From Sediminibacterium sp. (GTDB taxonomy: Bacteria > Bacteroidota > Bacteroidia > Chitinophagales > Chitinophagaceae), in contig JAEUVE010000016.1 in NCBI GenBank assembly GCA_016786865.1, positions 1-64,000 of the forward strand: a stretch of 64,000 nt of DNA, given 5' to 3'. The translations under genes and the position numbers were made by a program. Under the pieces are notes generated by a model that was not told where the DNA came from, made no database searches, and saw nothing but the letters and a program-made list of their open reading frames with translations. Positions 61,295 to 64,000 of this stretch are shown one piece after another; position 1 is the stretch's first letter, and every line of letters starts with the position of its first letter.

Positions 61295-63853
61295 TTAAAA
61301 ATCAAACCTGAATCTTGTTCTGATACCATAAGGAGAAATTTCCGGATGGTCCAGGTAGCTGAAACGTTTTACAAAATCTACCCGGATTAGCTTCAGGATA
61401 TTCTCAATACCAACACTTCCTTCCATATATGGTTTACCAGATTCCAGTGCAAAGGTAGATGTAGTACCGTTAATTTTTGGATATTGGAATAGGGATGGAT
61501 TGTTTACAGGATTGTTTTCCGGCCTCACCCCACCATAAAGTATCTTGAAAGACGCCACTTCCCGCAACTTCAGCTTCTTGAACAGCGGTATCCGATTGAA
61601 TCCGATTCCCATGAAGTGATGCACCCAGGTAAATGAAGCATACCGATCGCTGACAAATTCCAGGAAGTTCATCAGGTTATAAGAATTCAGCTGGTAAGCG
61701 TAGGTCTGGTTGGCACGATGAATGGTCATCAAGGGAAACGGAACCTGTCCGAAAGTGTATCCGGCTTCCATAGCAGCATCGGCATAACCCAGACGGGACA
61801 AATAAAAACGCTTATCCACTTTTAAATCCAGCTGATGGTAATTGTACTGCCCTCCCAGCAAGCCTTTAATGCCAGCTGCGTAATTCAGGGTCATGATGGG
61901 ATACTTATTGAAGATTGGTATCCGGTAAATCTTTCCCTGATAATACTGTTCCTTTGGCGCCCACCTGATCTGCGCATTCAACTCAGTAGTGGTCAGTTGG
62001 GGAATAGTCTCAGGAAACCCGTTGTCGGTTTTGGTGTAAGACAAACCACCGGCTGGCTGCTGCCGCCAGTTCTTCAGCCCTAGTGTATAGGACAATTTGC
62101 TCTTGAATTCCTTTACAAATTCCAGTTTATAAATATCGTTGTAGAGCCAGCGATCGTTGTTACCGCGTTTAAAAGACAACAGGAAGTTGTCTTCCTGAAT
62201 AAACTCCAGGTCCTGTCCGGGAATCTTGGTATCGGACTGTGCGCTGATTCGGATAAAGTTCATCGGGAACGTGTAGATCGACTTGTTGTTGAGCGAATAA
62301 GTGGAACTGATGAAGTATTTCCATTTCTCGTCTTTGAATCCGTATGCACCATAGGTTTCAAAATAAAGTCGCTTACTCAGGGCCGGAGTGGTTCTTCCTC
62401 CCACACGCAAGCGAAATCCTTCCACCGGATTGAAACTGTAAAAAGTATTCACCGGACCCACTTCAAACTTGCCCAGGTTGCCATAGCCCGCAAACAGCAG
62501 GGTAGCCACCGCCATTGTTCTGCGGAAAGAAGGCATTTTCTCGAGACTATCGATATTGGTATATACTTTGGCTTCTGTAAGACTTAACTGGTCGTGCCTT
62601 TTCGCAATCCAGAAAGTATCCGGCAACTTATCAACAAAATCTTTCTTTACTACAGCTGAACCTGTATATATGCTGTCCGGCCTCGGACTATTAATCGTAA
62701 AATTTTTATAAGAAACCGTCCGTTCTCCAAAAAAGCCGCCGCTGTTTTTATTCTTGCTCAATCCCATATCTGCCATAAGCGTGCTCTTTTTCAGGTGGTA
62801 ACGCTTATCTTCTCCCCTTTCAAAGTCGAGGTCTATATGCATTTCCTTCACCCAGTTGATATTGGCATTCTTGCTCAGGAACATATTGATTTTCTGTACA
62901 CCGTAATTGCCATCGAGGGTGATATACATATTGCCCCTGAATAAAAGATCATTGGTATTACGGGGAGTAAAATACATTTTCACCAGCTTGGTTCCATATT
63001 CGTCGGTAATGGTATCACGGATATAGAACATATAGAAAGTAGGTGCAGAATTGGCTATCGGACTGAGGAACTGGAAAGTGAATACCGGAATATCATTCTG
63101 GTAGATGTCTATATTTTCGTATAACCTGTTCAGCAGTGTACTTAAACCGTCGTTGTCTACATAACTTCCGAAATTCACTTTCTTTTCGCCCAAAATAATG
63201 GATTTGGTTGCTTCCGGAGACTTTCGCATATACTGCTGAGACAGTCTCTCCTCCAGGTAAATCGGCAAGAGACTCTTGCCTTCCATCTTAGTGGTATCCC
63301 TGTTATCAAAAATGAAACTGTACTTTTTCATCAGTTTTGAATTAGCCAGTTTCTCCGTTGAATTACTTAAAGCCGCCTGAATTTTTTCGTACTGTTCATA
63401 TTCAACATAATCGTAGCTGGTAGTCCGGTTTTCATCGCGGTGCTCGATCACTTTACGAATCAGTTCTACTGCCGGATTGTTCCTGTTGGTATATTTTGCA
63501 CGTTTATTTGTGCTTACTGTTACATTGGTAATCAAAGCCGGATCAGGCCCCATCTTAATAGTCAGGTCCTCCACACTTCCCTTCTTAATGGTAAACTGCA
63601 GTTGCCTGTACCCTACAGAAGATACAATTAGTTTGTTGCTATTGCCTGAATAAATAATCATAAAATTACCCAAACTGTCGGTGGAGCGACCCCGTCCTCC
63701 TTTGAAGTATACACTGGCCTGTGCAATTGGCAACCCTGTGAGAGAGTCAATGACCCTTCCCTTCACCACCGTTTCCTGTCCATAGCTGTCTGCAACCGCT
63801 GTAAACAGGAATGCCATCCCCAACAAGAATCTTTTCCACCGTATATTATTCAT
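61295..63853 (-). CDS. Outer-membrane protein with CarboxypepD-like plug domain (DUF5686 family)
   Basis: An 852-aa protein with a signal peptide (FLLGMAFLFTAVADSYGQ) and an N-terminal carboxypeptidase-regulatory-like domain (about 25-105: VVKGRVIDSLTGLPIAQASV). A long DUF5686 region follows, then barrel strands ending SPYGIRTRFRFDF with a terminal F typical of BAM-inserted proteins. It has no TonB box or plug of SusC size. The function is unknown; related proteins are thought to act at the outer membrane. ATG at 63853 fits the signal peptide. It is four bases after the stop of the GtrA-like gene. Confidence 0.82.
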   Translation of the reverse strand: MNNIRWKRFLLGMAFLFTAVADSYGQETVVKGRVIDSLTGLPIAQASVYFKGGRGRSTDSLGNFMIIYSGNSNKLIVSSVGYRQLQFTIKKGSVEDLTIKMGPDPALITNVTVSTNKRAKYTNRNNPAVELIRKVIEHRDENRTTSYDYVEYEQYEKIQAALSNSTEKLANSKLMKKYSFIFDNRDTTKMEGKSLLPIYLEERLSQQYMRKSPEATKSIILGEKKVNFGSYVDNDGLSTLLNRLYENIDIYQNDIPVFTFQFLSPIANSAPTFYMFYIRDTITDEYGTKLVKMYFTPRNTNDLLFRGNMYITLDGNYGVQKINMFLSKNANINWVKEMHIDLDFERGEDKRYHLKKSTLMADMGLSKNKNSGGFFGERTVSYKNFTINSPRPDSIYTGSAVVKKDFVDKLPDTFWIAKRHDQLSLTEAKVYTNIDSLEKMPSFRRTMAVATLLFAGYGNLGKFEVGPVNTFYSFNPVEGFRLRVGGRTTPALSKRLYFETYGAYGFKDEKWKYFISSTYSLNNKSIYTFPMNFIRISAQSDTKIPGQDLEFIQEDNFLLSFKRGNNDRWLYNDIYKLEFVKEFKSKLSYTLGLKNWRQQPAGGLSYTKTDNGFPETIPQLTTTELNAQIRWAPKEQYYQGKIYRIPIFNKYPIMTLNYAAGIKGLLGGQYNYHQLDLKVDKRFYLSRLGYADAAMEAGYTFGQVPFPLMTIHRANQTYAYQLNSYNLMNFLEFVSDRYASFTWVHHFMGIGFNRIPLFKKLKLREVASFKILYGGVRPENNPVNNPSLFQYPKINGTTSTFALESGKPYMEGSVGIENILKLIRVDFVKRFSYLDHPEISPYGIRTRFRFDF

Positions 63854-63857
63854 GTAG

Positions 63858-64000
63858 TTATTTTTTAAAAACATATTTTCCCTGTAAAACATAATTATAA
63901 AATATACCAACCAATAAGGATACCATTATCTTCGAAAACACATAGTTCACGTTAAAAACATGCACCATCAATGCCAGCCCGCCCACATTCAGTAACAGGT
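63858..64000 (-). CDS. GtrA-like membrane protein, 3' end only (cut by window edge)
   Basis: The last 46 codons of a minus-strand gene whose start lies outside the window. The visible part ends with a hydrophobic helix and the pattern VGIFYNYVLQGKYVFKK, matching the C-terminus of GtrA family proteins (the N..l.++yVFk end). GtrA proteins are four-helix flippase-like partners of GtrB-type glycosyltransferases. Its stop is four bases before the DUF5686 start, so it is the next upstream gene in the operon. Confidence 0.65.
   Translation of the reverse strand, partial: LLLNVGGLALMVHVFNVNYVFSKIMVSLLVGIFYNYVLQGKYVFKK

Overview
The window is chromosomal DNA of a Bacteroidota bacterium, most likely a Chitinophagaceae member. 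Evidence: the family content (DUF4199, DUF1599, DUF6089, DUF3943, DUF4833, DUF5686, BT_3928-type DoxX protein, fused NagB-deacetylase, CtlX), signal peptides ending in the xxAQ style, almost no Shine-Dalgarno sequences, and repeated TAnnTTTG -7 boxes close to start codons. Nothing was searched against a database; family names are from recognition of motifs and overall sequence.

Region 1-2400 is an AT-rich accessory islet that differs clearly from the rest. It opens with a G+C-rich inverted repeat (15-79). Then come a membrane-anchored PD-(D/E)XK endonuclease-like protein, a 41-aa lysine-rich small ORF on the other strand, and a three-gene minus-strand operon whose order and products (ADP-ribosyltransferase-like protein, small protein, SecB-like chaperone) fit a toxin-antitoxin-chaperone (TAC) system. 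This is the best candidate here for an undescribed defence or stress module.

From 2426 onward the sequence is core chromosome. 2426-14460: pyrimidine genes (pyrE, pyrR-pyrB), coaD, a Nudix hydrolase, a hotdog thioesterase, recF with a DUF721/DciA-like partner, an oligopeptide-type ABC permease, a DoxX-type protein, DUF1599, folP, an FKBP lipoprotein, a DHH phosphoesterase and ndk. 14577-24423: a DUF6089 outer-membrane protein, a giant eight-PAS sensor lacking a kinase ATPase domain, a TetR-controlled EmrAB-TolC-type efflux operon with a perfect palindromic operator, and tRNA-Pro(GGG) with its terminator. 24535-29611: a plus-strand run with a dihydroorotase homologue that has lost metal ligands, DUF4199, two glycosyltransferases, and gmhA-gmhB for heptose phosphate metabolism.

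29708-43824: lepA and tsaC/sua5 diverging from adjacent promoters, tpiA, a GlmU-like nucleotidyltransferase, proline catabolism (P5C dehydrogenase), pdhA, a TPR protein, ribH, a LutA-like protein, and the rnr-lpxK-folate cyclo-ligase group. 43938-44296 holds a 62-aa gene with a strong promoter and a structured 5' leader of about 135 nt. 44320-50039 is amino-acid catabolism: formimidoylglutamase and imidazolonepropionase (histidine), and tandem arginine deiminase-like and CtlX-like hydrolases. 51083-55747 is central sugar metabolism (pfkA, pyk, NagB-deacetylase fusion).

57283-64000 is an envelope-lipid region: an LpxR-type lipid A deacylase, two different PAP2-superfamily lipid enzymes (one sphingomyelin-synthase-like, one AUR1-like), DUF4833, a CDP-alcohol phosphatidyltransferase, a large DUF5686 outer-membrane protein, and the 3' end of a GtrA-like membrane protein cut by the window edge. 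The DUF4833/CDP-alcohol transferase/AUR1-like set resembles inositol-(sphingo)lipid clusters of Bacteroidota. No rRNA, CRISPR array, insertion sequence or prophage was seen. No gap longer than 300 bases lacks a gene; the largest (47408-47677 and 53602-53836) are described in the entries.
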